Assembly: GCF_019931195.1 (NCBI RefSeq)
Contig: NZ_JAIOUO010000003.1
Span: 186,001 to 250,000 of the forward strand
Length of the DNA stretch: 64,000 nt
Reading direction: 5' to 3'
Origin: Marinobacter sp. F4216
GTDB lineage: Bacteria > Pseudomonadota > Gammaproteobacteria > Pseudomonadales > Oleiphilaceae
Numbering within the stretch: position 1 is the stretch's first letter; each line of letters begins with the position of its first letter. Of this stretch, positions 54,314 through 63,954 are shown in pieces. Position numbers and translations under genes: made by a program. Below the pieces are notes generated by a model. It searched no databases. It was not told where the DNA came from and saw only the letters and a list, made by a program, of their open reading frames with translations.

Positions 54314-55723
54314 TTACTCGGGAATCATAATCCGAGTATTGAACGTTTCTTCCAGCAGCGCCCGAAACGCCGCCTTGGCTCCGGAATCCCCGTGAACAAT
54401 CCGGATCTCCTCCGGCACCTCCGGAATCCCCTCAACAAATCTCAGCAAATCACTCTGCCCAGCGTGGGCCGAGTATCCCCCGACCTGATGAACCCGGGCA
54501 CGAATGTCGTAGCGCTCACCATCCAGCGTCAACCAGCCACCTTTTGGGCCATAGTTAAGAATATCACGCCCCGGCGTTCCGGCGGCCTGGTAACCGACAA
54601 AGAGCACATCATTGCGCTCATCACCCAGCATCGCCTTCAGGTAATTCACCACCCGGCCGCCGGCACACATACCGGAGCCCGCCAACACCACACAGGACCG
54701 ATGAGACCTGGCGAGGTAATCCACGGCATTCAGATGATCCTCATGGGAATCAATCACCGTCAATTGCTCGAAAGACAGCGGATGCCGGCCGGAGCGGACC
54801 CGTTCCCGGGCTTCGGCATCCCAGAAGGGTTTCAGATCCCGGTAGATTCGGGTGAAGTTGGCAGCGAGGGGCGAGTCGACGACGATTTCCAGAGAACGCC
54901 AGTCGAACCCGGGTTCAGATGAGTCGGCAATAATCCCTTCAATCTCATACAATAACTCCTGCGTCCGCCCGATACTGAACGCCGGAACCAGAACCGTCCC
55001 GCCATCCGCGAGCGCACTCTTCAGCACCGCCTTCAGCCGATGCCTGCGAGTCTTGCGATCCTCATGATCGTGGTCCCCATAGGTACTCTCAATCACCAAC
55101 CGATCCGCGCGCTCGGGCGATTTCGGCGCTGGCAACAGCGGCGAATGCGGCGCACCGAGATCCCCCGAGAACACGATGCGCTCTTCCATATCTCCGATCC
55201 GGGCATCACATTCGACGTAGGCAGATCCCAGAATGTGCCCGGCCCGCTGAAGCCGTACCGACAGCGAACACTCACCCTCATCAAACACCCGGTGCCACTG
55301 GCCGTAAGGCACCGGCACCAGCCGCTCCCTGATCAGCCCAAGCACTCGTTCGATCAAACGCCGGTCCCGGGTAAAGCCGATTTTCAGGGCATCCTCCAGA
55401 ATTTCCGGCAACATGACTGCCGAAGGCTCAGAGCAGACAATGGGCCCTTCAAATCCGGCCGCCAGCAAATAGGGGATCCGTCCCACATGGTCGATGTGGA
55501 CATGAGTCACCAAGAGCGCACGGATGTGGTCAATAGGGAAATCAATCGTTAGATCGGCGGCAGAGGCCGAGCGCCCCTCATCCTGGCCCTGGAAAAGGCC
55601 GCAATCGATGAAGATTCCATGCTCCGCAGACTCAAGCCCGGAAGCGGACTCGGTCTGCAAGCTCAATTCATGACAAGAGCCCGTCACACCAGACGTGGCT
55701 CCGTGATGTTTAATATTGATCAT
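54314..55723 (-). CDS. Beta-CASP metallo-beta-lactamase-fold hydrolase
   Basis: 469 aa. MBL motif [14 protein letters not shown] supplies the zinc ligands (HxHxDH). The beta-CASP insert and the RMMBL C-terminal segment ([18 protein letters not shown]) place it with RNA-processing nucleases such as RNase J and CPSF73 relatives. It has no obvious sugar role and is inserted between tviB and the dehydratase gene. It may be an RNase of its own or a passenger of the locus. Confidence 0.88.
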   Translation of the reverse strand: MINIKHHGATSGVTGSCHELSLQTESASGLESAEHGIFIDCGLFQGQDEGRSASAADLTIDFPIDHIRALLVTHVHIDHVGRIPYLLAAGFEGPIVCSEPSAVMLPEILEDALKIGFTRDRRLIERVLGLIRERLVPVPYGQWHRVFDEGECSLSVRLQRAGHILGSAYVECDARIGDMEERIVFSGDLGAPHSPLLPAPKSPERADRLVIESTYGDHDHEDRKTRRHRLKAVLKSALADGGTVLVPAFSIGRTQELLYEIEGIIADSSEPGFDWRSLEIVVDSPLAANFTRIYRDLKPFWDAEARERVRSGRHPLSFEQLTVIDSHEDHLNAVDYLARSHRSCVVLAGSGMCAGGRVVNYLKAMLGDERNDVLFVGYQAAGTPGRDILNYGPKGGWLTLDGERYDIRARVHQVGGYSAHAGQSDLLRFVEGIPEVPEEIRIVHGDSGAKAAFRALLEETFNTRIMIPE

Positions 55724-55782
55724 TTACAACATTCCCTGTCTTTAAACAAAGAGTCAGAAGAAAGCTTTCTTCTGACACATCT

Positions 55783-57720
55783 TCAGCTCAGTTTCACAAC
55801 CGATGCTGACTTGGGCTTGGGCGTCTGTCCCTGACACCAAATCAAATCCGCTACATCACCGTTCGGCGCAAACCCCGTCGGGGCATCACGTAACAGTGAA
55901 ACAATCCGCCCACAATCAAACTCCTGACTGGCTCGCATCAACTGATCCAAAACCCTCTCCAGCTCATCCCACGGCATGGAAACTTCCCGGGCCTTCATAA
56001 TCCTCGGATGAGAGGTACCCTGTGGATCATCACCGATGAGCAACTCCTCATAAAGCTTTTCACCGGGGCGCAAGCCGCTGAAGACCACTTCAATGTCACC
56101 CTCCGGCTCTTCCTCAGTTTTCTCGGTGAGCCCCATCAGGTGAATCATCTTTCGGGCCAAATCTGCTATCTTTACCGGCTCTCCCATATCCAGGACAAAA
56201 ACCTCACCACCCTGCCCCATGCTACCTGCCTGAAGCACAAGCTGACTGGCCTCGGGAATCGTCATGAAATAGCGGATGATATCCGGGTGGGTAACGGTGA
56301 CTGGCCCTCCATCCCGGATTTGATCTCGGAAAAGCGGCACAACCGATCCCGAGGACCCTAACACATTTCCGAAACGTACCATCGAAAACACAGTACCTGC
56401 CTGGCGATGGGCAAGCCCCTGGAGGACCAGTTCCGACAATCGCTTGGTTGCCCCCATGACGTTAGTAGGACGCACCGCTTTGTCCGTCGAAATCAGGACA
56501 AAGCGGTCCACCCCGGCAGCAATTGCAGCCTCGGCAGTGTGCCAGGTTCCGAAAACATTGTTCTGAACACCTTCAATAACATTATGTTCAACCAGAGGAA
56601 CATGCTTATAAGCAGCCGCATGATAGACAGTTTGGACGTCAAAGGTTTTCATCACTGCTTCACAGCGACGACGGTGAGTAACACTGCCTAAAACGGGCTG
56701 CAGCGCAACCCCAAGCCCCTCTACCAGGTTAATGGATTGGAGCTCACGCTCTATAGAGTACAGGGAAAACTCTGATTGCTCGAAAAGCACCAAAATCTTC
56801 GGCTTGTGCCTTAGAATCTGCCGGCACAGTTCAGAGCCGATCGAGCCACCAGCACCAGTAACCATGACCGACTTACCTAATAAAGAAGATGCCACGAGAT
56901 TTGTATCTGGGCGAACAGGGTCACGCCCCAGCAAATCCTCGATCTCGAGATCTCGTATATCGTTGATCCGAGCCTGGCCGGCTACCAGCTCCGACATCGA
57001 GGGAACGGTCTGAACCGGAATTGACAGAGCCTCTAGCTTACGAATCAGTTCTTTCCGGTTTACAGAACCTGAATCCTCCAGCGCGAGAAGAACACGGTCG
57101 ACACCTAATTCCCTCACCGCTTTGTCGATATGCCCCATTGAGTAGACAGGGAGGTTTCCGATCAGAGAACGATGATTGCCGTTGTCGAGGGAGACAAACC
57201 CCACGGGACGAAACTCAACACCTTGGGCTAGTGCTGATGCCAACTGCATTCCTGTGGGGCCCGATCCTACAATCAGAGCATTGTCTTTGGACTTTTCACC
57301 TGGTCTGCGAACCACATTCCTAACAACAAACCGTGTCCCTGCCACTAACAAAAAGGCGAAAGCACCATAAATGACCGGTACAGACCTGGGAACAAGGGCT
57401 TGAAAAACAAAACCAAACACGATCAGCGATATACTGGAAAAAGTAACGCCGACCATGATCGCGAGAAAGGCGTGTTCACTAAGGTAACGAATTACCGCCC
57501 GGTAGAGTCCGAGCTTGATAAACGCAGCAAGTGTCACCGTAACAGTACCCACGGAAACTAAAAGCTGCTTCTGGTCTGGCATCCAAGATGAACTCTCAAA
57601 TCTCAGCGCAAACGCGGCCCAAATAGCCACGGAAAGTAATACGATATCCGTCACGACGGATATCGCTCGTTTTTGTGGGCGTTTAAGGCGCAATACCTTA
57701 TTGATCACTGCCGATCTCAA
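55783..57720 (-). CDS. Membrane UDP-sugar 4,6-dehydratase (PglF/WbpM/CapD-like)
   Basis: 645 aa with a probable TTG start (AAGGA upstream). Four membrane helices occupy the first 130 residues. A CoA-binding-like Rossmann domain follows (NALIVGSGPTGMQLASALA), then the catalytic extended SDR domain: GAGGSIGSELCRQI at about 290, STDKAVRPTNVMGATKR with the Met-xxx-Lys that replaces YxxxK in this family, and VRFGNVLGSSGSVV. It makes the 4-keto-6-deoxy sugar from UDP-GlcNAc, the first step toward bacillosamine or quinovosamine derivatives. With the next three genes it forms a PglF-E-D-C-like set. Confidence 0.93.
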   Translation of the reverse strand: MRSAVINKVLRLKRPQKRAISVVTDIVLLSVAIWAAFALRFESSSWMPDQKQLLVSVGTVTVTLAAFIKLGLYRAVIRYLSEHAFLAIMVGVTFSSISLIVFGFVFQALVPRSVPVIYGAFAFLLVAGTRFVVRNVVRRPGEKSKDNALIVGSGPTGMQLASALAQGVEFRPVGFVSLDNGNHRSLIGNLPVYSMGHIDKAVRELGVDRVLLALEDSGSVNRKELIRKLEALSIPVQTVPSMSELVAGQARINDIRDLEIEDLLGRDPVRPDTNLVASSLLGKSVMVTGAGGSIGSELCRQILRHKPKILVLFEQSEFSLYSIERELQSINLVEGLGVALQPVLGSVTHRRRCEAVMKTFDVQTVYHAAAYKHVPLVEHNVIEGVQNNVFGTWHTAEAAIAAGVDRFVLISTDKAVRPTNVMGATKRLSELVLQGLAHRQAGTVFSMVRFGNVLGSSGSVVPLFRDQIRDGGPVTVTHPDIIRYFMTIPEASQLVLQAGSMGQGGEVFVLDMGEPVKIADLARKMIHLMGLTEKTEEEPEGDIEVVFSGLRPGEKLYEELLIGDDPQGTSHPRIMKAREVSMPWDELERVLDQLMRASQEFDCGRIVSLLRDAPTGFAPNGDVADLIWCQGQTPKPKSASVVKLS

Positions 57721-57765
57721 AATCTATGTTCCTTGCATCTAATGTTCGAATAGCCTGTCGCCGAT

Positions 57766-58941
57766 TCAAAGTGAACATTCATCCATCACGGCGTGGATCG
57801 CGCCGACTGTCTTCTCCATTTCCTGTTCGGTCAGGGTCGGGTGAACAAGAAACATGAGGCTGGTCTGCCCCAGTTCCATTGCAACAGGAAGCCGGTGGGA
57901 AGGAGCAAAACCTGCCTCCTGGAAGCTTTTTTCGAGATACACCTCGGAGCAGGAGCCGGAGAAGCATGGTACGCCTATCCGGTTTATCTCGCTCATGACG
58001 GCGTCCCGATCCCAGCCAGATTTCAGCTTGTCGGGTTCGACGAACACGTAACACTTATAGCCAGCATGAACTATATATTCTGGCACCTTGGGAACTCTGA
58101 GGCCGGCATACTGGGAGGCTGCGTCCCATATTGCCTTACATTTCTGCTGACGCTGCCTCGTCCATTCTGCCATTCTAGTCAGCTGAATCCGGCCAATCAC
58201 CGCCTGCATCTCGGTCATTCGCCAGTTTGTACCGAAGCTCTCGTGCAGCCAGCGGAATCCGGGTGGATGTTCGCGCTCGTATACCGCCTCCCAGCTTTTT
58301 CCATGGTCTTTGAACGCCCACATGCTAGACCACAGGGATTCATCATTGGTGGTGACCATGCCTCCCTCGCCGCCGGTTGTCATGATCTTGTCCTGACAAA
58401 ACGACCAAGCCGCAACGTGCCCCAGCGAGCCGACCGGCCGTCCCTTATAGGCCGCACCATGAGCCTGAGCACAGTCCTCTATCAAAAATACGCCGTACTC
58501 CTCGGCCAGATTTCTAAGCTCATCCATTTCGCAAGGCCAACCGGCCAGATGTACCGCAAGAATGGCTTTGGTTCGACTGGACAACGCAGAGCGGACTGTA
58601 TTTGCAGATATGTTCTGAGAATCCCTGTCAACGTCTGCAAATACCGGACGGGCACCCGCATTCACGATAGACGATGCAGAGGCAAGAAAGGTTCGGGATG
58701 TCACTACAACTTCATCACCTGGTCCTACGCCCAATCCCTTCAAACACAGGTCCAAAGCGACTGTCCCATTTGAGACTGCAATCGCGTATTTAGTGGCAGT
58801 GAATTCGGCAAACTCAGCTTCAAACTCTCTACATTCCCGGCCGGTCCAGTAGTTGACTTTATTGGATAACAGAGTTCGAGAGACCGCGTCAGCCTCCTCT
58901 TCAGTAAACGCAGGCCAAGGCGAAAAAGGCGTATTCAGCAT
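57766..58941 (-). CDS. PLP-dependent sugar aminotransferase (DegT/DnrJ/EryC1/StrS; PglE-like)
   Basis: 391 aa. NYWTGRECREFEAEFAEF at the start, then FLIEDCAQAHGA near residue 160 and AAWSFCQDKIMTTGGEGG, where Lys185 should bind PLP. In this family the enzyme aminates a 4-keto sugar; downstream of a 4,6-dehydratase gene and beside a PglD-like acetyltransferase the product is probably a UDP-4-amino-4,6-dideoxy sugar. It starts 33 nt after the acetyltransferase stop. Confidence 0.92.
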   Translation of the reverse strand: MLNTPFSPWPAFTEEEADAVSRTLLSNKVNYWTGRECREFEAEFAEFTATKYAIAVSNGTVALDLCLKGLGVGPGDEVVVTSRTFLASASSIVNAGARPVFADVDRDSQNISANTVRSALSSRTKAILAVHLAGWPCEMDELRNLAEEYGVFLIEDCAQAHGAAYKGRPVGSLGHVAAWSFCQDKIMTTGGEGGMVTTNDESLWSSMWAFKDHGKSWEAVYEREHPPGFRWLHESFGTNWRMTEMQAVIGRIQLTRMAEWTRQRQQKCKAIWDAASQYAGLRVPKVPEYIVHAGYKCYVFVEPDKLKSGWDRDAVMSEINRIGVPCFSGSCSEVYLEKSFQEAGFAPSHRLPVAMELGQTSLMFLVHPTLTEQEMEKTVGAIHAVMDECSL

Positions 58942-58974
58942 ATTAACAGCTCATTCTAGAATTAAATAAAAGCA

Positions 58975-59592
58975 CTAAATTTCTTTGGCGGGAATTCCTA
59001 CCACAGTGGTGCCCGCCAGAGTATCACTGATCACTACAGCGCCCATGCCCACCACGCAAGCCTCTCCCACAACTACTAGTTGTTTAACTGCGGCGCCCGC
59101 CCCTATCCAAACCAAAGGCCCTAGAGTTACGCCACCAGACAAAGTGGCATTTGGGCTAATATGAACACTTGGTCCAACTACGCAATCATGTTCGACAACA
59201 GCACCCGTATTTACAATGGTACCCTCTCCCACTTCTGCACCAGCATTAATCACCGAACCGGCCAAAATCACGGAGCCACAACCAACGACCGCATACTCAC
59301 TAACAACAGCAGCGGGGTGGACAATCGTCGCAAGAACAGCCCCTGCCTCCTTCAAAGCAGTCAATTTACGTTGACGAACCATATTGTTGCCTATAGCAAC
59401 GATAACCCCATCGAAACCAGCGATATCCTTTATCAACTGGTTAAAATTACCAACAACTGGCCAAGTTGCGTTTTTTTCTGGAGAAGCGAAAGCGTCATCG
59501 TAGAAGCAAATTTCCCCCCACCCCTGAGCCTGAGCGGCATCTGCAACAACTTTTCCATGACCACTGGCACCGAGGATAGCAAGGCGTTTCAT
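58975..59592 (-). CDS. Left-handed beta-helix sugar acetyltransferase (PglD/NeuD-like)
   Basis: 205 aa. Residues 1-75 are a Rossmann-like N-domain (LAILGASGHGKVVADAA), followed by a hexapeptide-repeat helix (VVGCGSVILAGSVINAGAEVGEGTIVNTGAVVEHD is distributed over about 100-137), with the catalytic His in EHDC. The PglD group acetylates the 4-amino sugar using acetyl-CoA. It overlaps the sugar-transferase gene by 4 nt (ATGA). Confidence 0.9.
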   Translation of the reverse strand: MKRLAILGASGHGKVVADAAQAQGWGEICFYDDAFASPEKNATWPVVGNFNQLIKDIAGFDGVIVAIGNNMVRQRKLTALKEAGAVLATIVHPAAVVSEYAVVGCGSVILAGSVINAGAEVGEGTIVNTGAVVEHDCVVGPSVHISPNATLSGGVTLGPLVWIGAGAAVKQLVVVGEACVVGMGAVVISDTLAGTTVVGIPAKEI

Positions 59593-60191
59593 TCATCGTT
59601 TCCTCTAAACTTACTCACTGTGGCTTCTCCATCTCCACTGATTCCCTCCCTGGCGAAAACCTTCTTGACAGTGAGACACAAAATCTTCAAGTCCAGCAGA
59701 AAGCTGCGATTATCGACATACCAAACATCCAACAGGAACTTGTCCTCCCAGGAGAGAGCATTACGACCGTTAACTTGTGCCCAACCAGTAACCCCCGGCC
59801 GAACTTCATGCCGACGGAATTGCTCCTTCGAATAGAGAGACAGATACTCTATTAATAGGGGACGTGGGCCCACCAAACTCATGTCACCTCTCAAAACATT
59901 CCATAATTCCGGAAGCTCATCCAAACTCGACGCGCGAAGAAAACGACCAAACCTTGTTAGTCGATCAGCGTCAGAGAGTAACTGACCGTTTGCATCCAGG
60001 TCATTACGCATGGTCCGAAACTTGATCATGTTGAACGGCTTCGCTCCATAACCAGGGCGTTCCTGCTTGAAAAACACGGGCCGCCCCAAAGAAATCAATA
60101 CCGCTCCTGACAGAAACATAAAAACTGGTATGGCTAAAACCAAAAGAACAAGTGAAACCGACACATCAAACAGTCTTTTTGATCTACCCAC
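59589..60191 (-). CDS. Initiating phosphoglycosyltransferase (PglC-like)
   Basis: 200 aa, the small single-domain type. One reentrant membrane helix (residues about 11-32), then FKQERPGYGAKPFNMIKFRTM with the basic/acidic catalytic motif, DELPELWNVLRGDMSLVGPRP, and RPGVTGWAQVNGRN. It transfers a sugar phosphate, here probably the diacetamido sugar, to undecaprenyl phosphate. Its start overlaps the GT4 stop by 8 nt. Confidence 0.93.
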   Translation of the reverse strand: MGRSKRLFDVSVSLVLLVLAIPVFMFLSGAVLISLGRPVFFKQERPGYGAKPFNMIKFRTMRNDLDANGQLLSDADRLTRFGRFLRASSLDELPELWNVLRGDMSLVGPRPLLIEYLSLYSKEQFRRHEVRPGVTGWAQVNGRNALSWEDKFLLDVWYVDNRSFLLDLKILCLTVKKVFAREGISGDGEATVSKFRGNDE

Positions 60192-61401
60192 CTGCTACCA
60201 CACTCTCTAGCGTTTCAATTAAACGTTGTGCAAGCGTATCCCTTGCGAATTTTGTATGCGCCAATTCAGAAGCCCGTGCTCCGGCCGAAGCCAGCCTTGA
60301 ATCATCATTGAGAAAAGCTTTCAGATGGACCGCTGCTTCCCGGGGGCTCTCCGCAGAAACTGAGATTCCCGCGTTATAGCTTTCTAACAAATCCTTCTGC
60401 CACCCCCCGTAGTTGATCATGACAGGCTTACCAGCAGCCAACGCATCGAAAAACTTGTTCGCACTGTTATGCCACATTGGCTGGAGCGGGATGAATAGTG
60501 ACGTACAAACAGTTGCAGCACTCAATAACGCCGGCATGTCTTTTTTAGGTAACGGCCCTTCCATAAAGAAATTTCGTCCTAAAACGCCCAAACCCTCTGC
60601 TTTCTCGCATACTAGCTCGAATTCAGCGCCTCCTCCGACAACAAGAAAACGAACATCAGGATCTAACGAGCGCATTTCGTGGGCGATTTCTGCAAGATAC
60701 CCAACTCCGTTTATGCGACCAAAGGTCCCGGCATAAACGACGAGCTTTCTATCCCCTAACCACTCTCTGGAACGCCGAAAATTCAGGCCACGCTCTTTGT
60801 CAACCGAGAACAGCTCCACGTCTGCGCTGTTTGGGATACATAAAGTTTGCGTCTCGGGGTAACCAGTTTTGATAACACCCTCACACATCCCCGGAGACAA
60901 ACCAACAACCCGACTCGCGTTTTTGTAAGCCCAGCGCTCAAGTTTATGCGCCACGGTCTTGGCAAATGGGAACTTCAAAGCTCCCATGGCGATCGGCAAC
61001 TCCGGCCATAGATCACGCACCTCGAAGACCATCGGAGCCTGGAGCTTCCGACTCACTTGCACCGCGGGTATAGCGATGGTCAACGGTGTACTCGTCGCGA
61101 ATACCACGTCACCGCCAAGTTTCGCCGCATAACGTCCAGCGCTCGTGGCGAACTGAAAGAACGACCAAAGACGCCGCCCAAATCCCATGGAATTACTATA
61201 TTCAACAGGAAGCCAGTGAACCGTGATACCTTCGATTACTTCAACGTACCACCCGGTATTTCCATCCGTCGCCTCTGTACAAGAGGTCACCATATGAACT
61301 TCGTGCCCCGCTTTAACCATGCGACGGGCCATTTCATAAGACCGAGTCCCCCCAGACATTTGCGGTGTCCGAAAGTACTGGTGCAAATAAATAATTCTCA
61401 C
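60184..61401 (-). CDS. Glycosyltransferase family 4 (WcaI/WbuB-like)
   Basis: 405 aa. GT-B fold: N-terminal MRIIYLHQYFRTPQMSGGTRSYEMA, donor-binding C-half with YAGTFGRINGVGYL, LRSLDPDVRFLVVGGG and FFDALAAGKPVMINYGGW. Overlaps the next upstream gene by 4 nt. Likely adds the second or third sugar of the repeat unit; its specificity cannot be read. Confidence 0.88.
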   Translation of the reverse strand: MRIIYLHQYFRTPQMSGGTRSYEMARRMVKAGHEVHMVTSCTEATDGNTGWYVEVIEGITVHWLPVEYSNSMGFGRRLWSFFQFATSAGRYAAKLGGDVVFATSTPLTIAIPAVQVSRKLQAPMVFEVRDLWPELPIAMGALKFPFAKTVAHKLERWAYKNASRVVGLSPGMCEGVIKTGYPETQTLCIPNSADVELFSVDKERGLNFRRSREWLGDRKLVVYAGTFGRINGVGYLAEIAHEMRSLDPDVRFLVVGGGAEFELVCEKAEGLGVLGRNFFMEGPLPKKDMPALLSAATVCTSLFIPLQPMWHNSANKFFDALAAGKPVMINYGGWQKDLLESYNAGISVSAESPREAAVHLKAFLNDDSRLASAGARASELAHTKFARDTLAQRLIETLESVVAGG

Positions 61402-62513
61402 GAAACAAACTCCAAATACTTGTCGGCGACCCTCTGCCAGTTAAACCGACTAATCTCATTATTAATCCAGGACACCGGCACACCTTCGGGATATTTCTCA
61501 AGTAAAGCGATCATATTTTCTGCGAGCTTCTCGGGCGAGCTCGGATCTACGGCCTTTATGAAAGATTCACTCCACATTCCATCTATCCCCTCTCCGGCGC
61601 TGCAAATAACCGAACACCCTTGCGATAGTGCCTCAATGTATACGAGACCAAAAGTCTCTGTTAGCGACGGCATAACAAAAAGCCGAGCTAATCGAAATAT
61701 TTCTAAAATCTCTTTCTTATTTTTCCGCCCCACCACCTCAACGTATGAGGGCAGGCTTTGAATTCCGGTAACACGAAATAATTCCTGAGAACCACCACCA
61801 ATCAAAATCAGTTTAAAATCAGGAATAATATGCTGGACGTGCTCTGCGGCTCGAATCAGCACATTCAAATTCTTATTGGTATTGAACTTTCCAACGAAAC
61901 AGGCCGTAGTGGGACGGAGATTATTATTCACAACCGTATGATTGAGCCACCAATCATCAATTCCATTCGCAATGACCTGAATCCTCTTCGCATCCGTGAT
62001 CAAGCCTGGCCAGCGTTCCAGAACACGGTCGTAATGGGCTCGACTGACGAAAATCAGTCCTTCTGACCTCCGAATACACCACCTCATCAGCCACCTGTAA
62101 TGCGGGAGCTTTGCAATGAAGAAGTTAACATCTGTATTTCTCACTACCAACACGTATCTCACTGGCTTAATGAATGATAAAAAGAAGGCAATCATCCCAT
62201 CCGACCAAAAATTGTGAGCAAAAATTGTCGGACGCACCTCTCTCTTCGTCTCTGCATTTACAATTTTTATTAAAAGGCCTGCACATAGAAAGAATATATA
62301 AAAAACCTTTAACAAAGGGAAAAAGCGTATAACCTTATTGTTAAATAAGATGTATTCCACCTGAACATCTTCCAAATTTTCGGAGTTTTTTCCGTAATGG
62401 CCGGTCTCCCGAATTGGAACGACGACTTTCTGATCCCCGATTTTTTCCGACAAAGCTTTTACTAGCTCACCATGCACAGCACTGCTGACAAAATTATTTG
62501 CGATATGGATCAT
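61398..62513 (-). CDS. Glycosyltransferase family 4
   Basis: 371 aa. A GT4 C-domain is clear: CFVGKFNTNKNLNVLI, DFKLILIGGGS, VVGRKNKKEILEIF and SLTETFGLVYIEALSQGCSVI with the EX7E donor motif. The N-domain is AT-rich and more divergent. Specificity unknown. Located 4 nt after the polymerase gene and overlapping the next by 4 nt. Confidence 0.85.
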   Translation of the reverse strand: MIHIANNFVSSAVHGELVKALSEKIGDQKVVVPIRETGHYGKNSENLEDVQVEYILFNNKVIRFFPLLKVFYIFFLCAGLLIKIVNAETKREVRPTIFAHNFWSDGMIAFFLSFIKPVRYVLVVRNTDVNFFIAKLPHYRWLMRWCIRRSEGLIFVSRAHYDRVLERWPGLITDAKRIQVIANGIDDWWLNHTVVNNNLRPTTACFVGKFNTNKNLNVLIRAAEHVQHIIPDFKLILIGGGSQELFRVTGIQSLPSYVEVVGRKNKKEILEIFRLARLFVMPSLTETFGLVYIEALSQGCSVICSAGEGIDGMWSESFIKAVDPSSPEKLAENMIALLEKYPEGVPVSWINNEISRFNWQRVADKYLEFVS

Positions 62514-62517
62514 AAAA

Positions 62518-63954
62518 TCACTTGTGATAAGAATTACTAGAAAAAATCCGAGAAATCATTGAGACAAACAAAAAAACAGCTACGGTCGGCAAGAACAACC
62601 ATATCGCATTACTAAATACTGTAAATTCCACCTTTGGCAAAATAAACCAAAACCGGACCAAAAAAGCAGAATATATCACGCATAAAATAAAACTCCTTTC
62701 TCGCGAAAAGCGATTAAAAAGAGCAGCGGCGAAACCGCCAAAAACTATTGAGAAAGCATATGAACCAAACATACCAAAATTAGCGTACAACTCATGCACA
62801 ACGCCCGGAGGTATTCCACCCACATTATTCGGGTACCATATTTCGCTTATCTTATATCCAATATAAGTACCGTCGAAAGATGGTAAAAATGCAGCAAGCC
62901 AATTCGTCAAGGATTCTCCTAGAATGAAATCCTCAACGCCACCAAAATGATCCTCATAAACAAGCATCGCAGGCAAATTAGGAACATTCCCTTTCCCAAA
63001 AATCAGCCCCCCAAAACCCTTAATCTTTTCCATTAAGGTGACACTAAAATCGATGCTCTGCCCCACCTGCCCTGCAATATAGGCTTCGACGCTTACCAAA
63101 CGAAGAAAATAGGCCAATATCATAAACACGAAAAGAAGGGGAACCACGAAGATGACGCACCGAAGATAGGCCGACCTAGTGATGGAGAAAAAGTACTCCA
63201 AGACTAACAAGAACAACACAACAGAAAATGTAAAGAAAATTTGCCCTCTGGAGACAATAATCAATAAGGAAATAAGAAGGGCAGCACCGAAAAGTATTAA
63301 ACGCTTCCAATCCCAGCTTGGGAAAGAGCATCGATAAAAAATTAAAGATACAATGAGAAAGTGGTAGCCAAGTGTAGTAAAAACCCCTTCATTAACTTGG
63401 TCACGATATCTTGATACACCAAAATTCATAAAGTATTTCAGCGGATCGCCCGGACTGAACAACCAAATATTGTAAACAGCATTGACGACTCCAATAAAGA
63501 AGCAACCCGCCGCAACCGTTTTCAATAAACTCGGATCAAACCCTTCAATCCGATTCACAACGGCCTCGCCTGATAAACTCTCAGGGGGAACCTTCCTCAC
63601 CAACCCATATCCGATGTAAAAAGCAACCAGCCAACCAGTAACATAAAGCATGGTATACGGCGCGCGCTGCTTCAGGTCCAGAACATCATGAATCGCATGT
63701 TCTGCAGTGGAAAACCCTGTTGCGGCCATATACAAACCAGCCAATCCCAAGAACGCAAACATCGCATTCAGGGCACAAACAGGCTCGTACCACCTTAACC
63801 GTTCAAGTAGAAGGGGCCAGCAAAGCACCATGAGGAAAAACACTGAAGCCAGGGCGAGATCGAAAAACATCCCAAAAGAGCTAAGCCCAAATGCGATGAG
63901 GAGACTGATCGTGAGCAACAGAGAACAAAAAGCCACCCAGCGCCTTTTAGACAC
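62518..63954 (-). CDS. Wzy-type oligosaccharide repeat-unit polymerase
   Basis: About 478 aa with a GTG start at 63954 (GGGGAAG upstream); the frame stays open to a TTG at 63993 and to the window edge, so the true start may lie further right. Twelve or so hydrophobic helices with a large periplasmic loop, FAEGVVHELYANFGMF and FNRFSRERSF, fit O-antigen polymerase or oligosaccharide repeat-unit polymerase. Sequence conservation in Wzy is low; the call rests on topology and context. Codon composition is AT-rich compared with the rest of the window. Confidence 0.75.
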   Translation of the reverse strand: MSKRRWVAFCSLLLTISLLIAFGLSSFGMFFDLALASVFFLMVLCWPLLLERLRWYEPVCALNAMFAFLGLAGLYMAATGFSTAEHAIHDVLDLKQRAPYTMLYVTGWLVAFYIGYGLVRKVPPESLSGEAVVNRIEGFDPSLLKTVAAGCFFIGVVNAVYNIWLFSPGDPLKYFMNFGVSRYRDQVNEGVFTTLGYHFLIVSLIFYRCSFPSWDWKRLILFGAALLISLLIIVSRGQIFFTFSVVLFLLVLEYFFSITRSAYLRCVIFVVPLLFVFMILAYFLRLVSVEAYIAGQVGQSIDFSVTLMEKIKGFGGLIFGKGNVPNLPAMLVYEDHFGGVEDFILGESLTNWLAAFLPSFDGTYIGYKISEIWYPNNVGGIPPGVVHELYANFGMFGSYAFSIVFGGFAAALFNRFSRERSFILCVIYSAFLVRFWFILPKVEFTVFSNAIWLFLPTVAVFLFVSMISRIFSSNSYHK

